From NCBI GenBank assembly GCA_002281005.1, contig NCFD01000091.1, forward strand, positions 1 through 5,845: a stretch of 5,845 nt of DNA, given 5' to 3'. Positions 5,531 to 5,845 of this stretch are shown here, piece by piece; the first letter of the stretch is position 1; each line of letters opens with the position of its first letter. The notes under the pieces were generated by a model. The model saw only the letters and a program-made list of their open reading frames with translations. It had not been told where the DNA came from and ran no database searches. This DNA is from Acidocella sp. 35-58-6. GTDB lineage: Bacteria; Pseudomonadota; Alphaproteobacteria; Acetobacterales; Acetobacteraceae. Position numbers and translations under genes: made by a program.

Positions 5531-5560
5531 GGAAGGGCTCATGCCCCTATTGCGTGACGC

Positions 5561-5596
5561 CATACATAAATAGCATAACTGGCAGTAATATGTATG
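5561..5596. repeat. 8-bp inverted repeat CATACATA / TATGTATG
   Basis: CATACATA at 5561-5568 and TATGTATG at 5589-5596 are perfect reverse complements with a 20-base loop. It is directly preceded by the small odd palindrome GCGTGACGC (5552-5560). AT-rich arms argue more for a DNA-level site than a stable RNA stem. Role unknown. Confidence 0.35.
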
Positions 5597-5637
5597 TCCT
5601 ATACCGCGTTTCGCTTTGCTCGGGAGAGGAAAGCAAG

Positions 5638-5709
5638 ATGCAATCGCACGTGCCGCGAGCGAATTTGAGTATATATCGCGCACAGCAACGACGGGACGCA
5701 TCCTGGTAG
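5638..5709 (+). CDS. Possible 23-residue small ORF
   Basis: An ATG at 5638 is preceded by an excellent ribosome site, AGAGGA (5625-5630), with a seven-base gap, and runs to a TAG at 5707-5709. The predicted peptide is short, basic and polar, with no signal or membrane segment and no family I recognise. The good ribosome site is the only evidence; codon content is unremarkable. It could equally be chance purine richness. Confidence 0.18.
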   Translation: MQSHVPRANLSIYRAQQRRDASW

Positions 5710-5718
5710 GTCGAGAGT

Positions 5719-5733
5719 CGGACTAGTGGTCCG
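5719..5733. repeat. Small hairpin CGGAC / GTCCG
   Basis: CGGAC (5719-5723) and GTCCG (5729-5733) are exact reverse complements with a 5-base loop. There is no T-run after it. This is short enough to be chance but adds to the group of dyads in this spacer. Confidence 0.25.
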
Positions 5734-5771
5734 GGATCAATTGGGAGACGGCTATGGTTGTTGAGAGATCA

Positions 5772-5798
5772 GTTGCGATGCGAAGTCCGCGCATCAAC
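5772..5798. repeat. Bulged hairpin GATGCG / CGCATC
   Basis: GATGCG (5777-5782) and CGCATC (5790-5795) pair exactly around a 7-base loop. After a two-base bulge (5775-5776), GTT 5772-5774 pairs with AAC 5796-5798. A T-rich tract follows only about 35 bases later, too far for a standard terminator. Confidence 0.3.
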
Positions 5799-5845
5799 AC
5801 TTGAACGTAATGTCACTGGAGATGGTGGCTTATTTTTGTTGTGTT

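Larger units (their letters stand above)
5437..5845. other. Non-coding region with several inverted repeats
   Basis: No confident gene is seen in these 409 bases. A 73-codon frame starting with GTG at 5488 crosses strong inverted repeats and has no family resemblance. The stretch holds a nested pair of perfect stems (5462-5530), an 8-bp repeat pair (5561-5596), a small hairpin (5719-5733), and a hairpin at 5772-5798. It ends in a T-rich run (5832-5845). Transcribed as the 3' region of the CtrA-like gene, it could be strongly structured RNA. Confidence 0.5.

Noticed and set aside
5488..5709. 73-residue frame with a GTG start
   Set aside because: No ribosome site at the GTG, crosses the nested stems and other dyads, and the translation resembles nothing. 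Only the last 23 codons are kept, at low confidence.

Overview
The window looks like chromosomal DNA of an alphaproteobacterium, most likely an acetic-acid or acidophilic lineage (Acetobacterales/Acetobacteraceae). The main reasons are a CtrA-type response regulator whose DNA-binding half is almost identical to Caulobacter CtrA, together with GC-rich genes separated by AT-richer spacers. The order-level placement is inference; CtrA itself supports only the class. There are no RNA genes, CRISPR arrays, transposase genes or phage genes that I can recognise.

Layout: positions 1-336 have no convincing gene but hold four successive inverted repeats. Positions 337-2560 carry a compact four-gene operon on the minus strand, read right to left: a PIG3-type quinone oxidoreductase (1559-2560), an uncharacterised 165-residue protein joined by a TAATG stop/start overlap (1062-1559), a small predicted lipoprotein (712-1056) and a RidA/YoaB-type protein (337-687). 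Diverging from it is a periplasmic substrate-binding protein of the branched-chain amino acid ABC type with a twin-arginine signal (2642-3793), without its permease or ATPase. It converges, with three bases between stop codons, on an AIM24-family (TIGR00266) protein on the minus strand (3797-4492). An AT-rich 206-bp spacer separates AIM24 from a divergent CtrA-like regulator (4699-5436). The last 409 bases show no confident gene but several perfect inverted repeats, one nested inside another.

How the parts may work together: the minus-strand operon joins a soluble NAD(P)H-linked quinone/enone reductase with a RidA-type reactive-intermediate deaminase, which reads as metabolite damage control or redox housekeeping; the two middle genes have no known role. 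The binding protein and the AIM24 protein have no evident functional link to them.

The most interesting item is the regulator at 4699-5436. It aligns without gaps to CtrA over the receiver, but the phosphoacceptor aspartate (D51 in Caulobacter CtrA) is an arginine, the acidic pocket is gone and the switch lysine is a glutamate, while the DNA-recognition region is kept. It looks like a phosphorylation-independent CtrA paralogue. Two near matches to the CtrA box (TTAA-N7-TTAA) lie upstream of its own probable promoter, suggesting autoregulation or cross-talk with the true CtrA.
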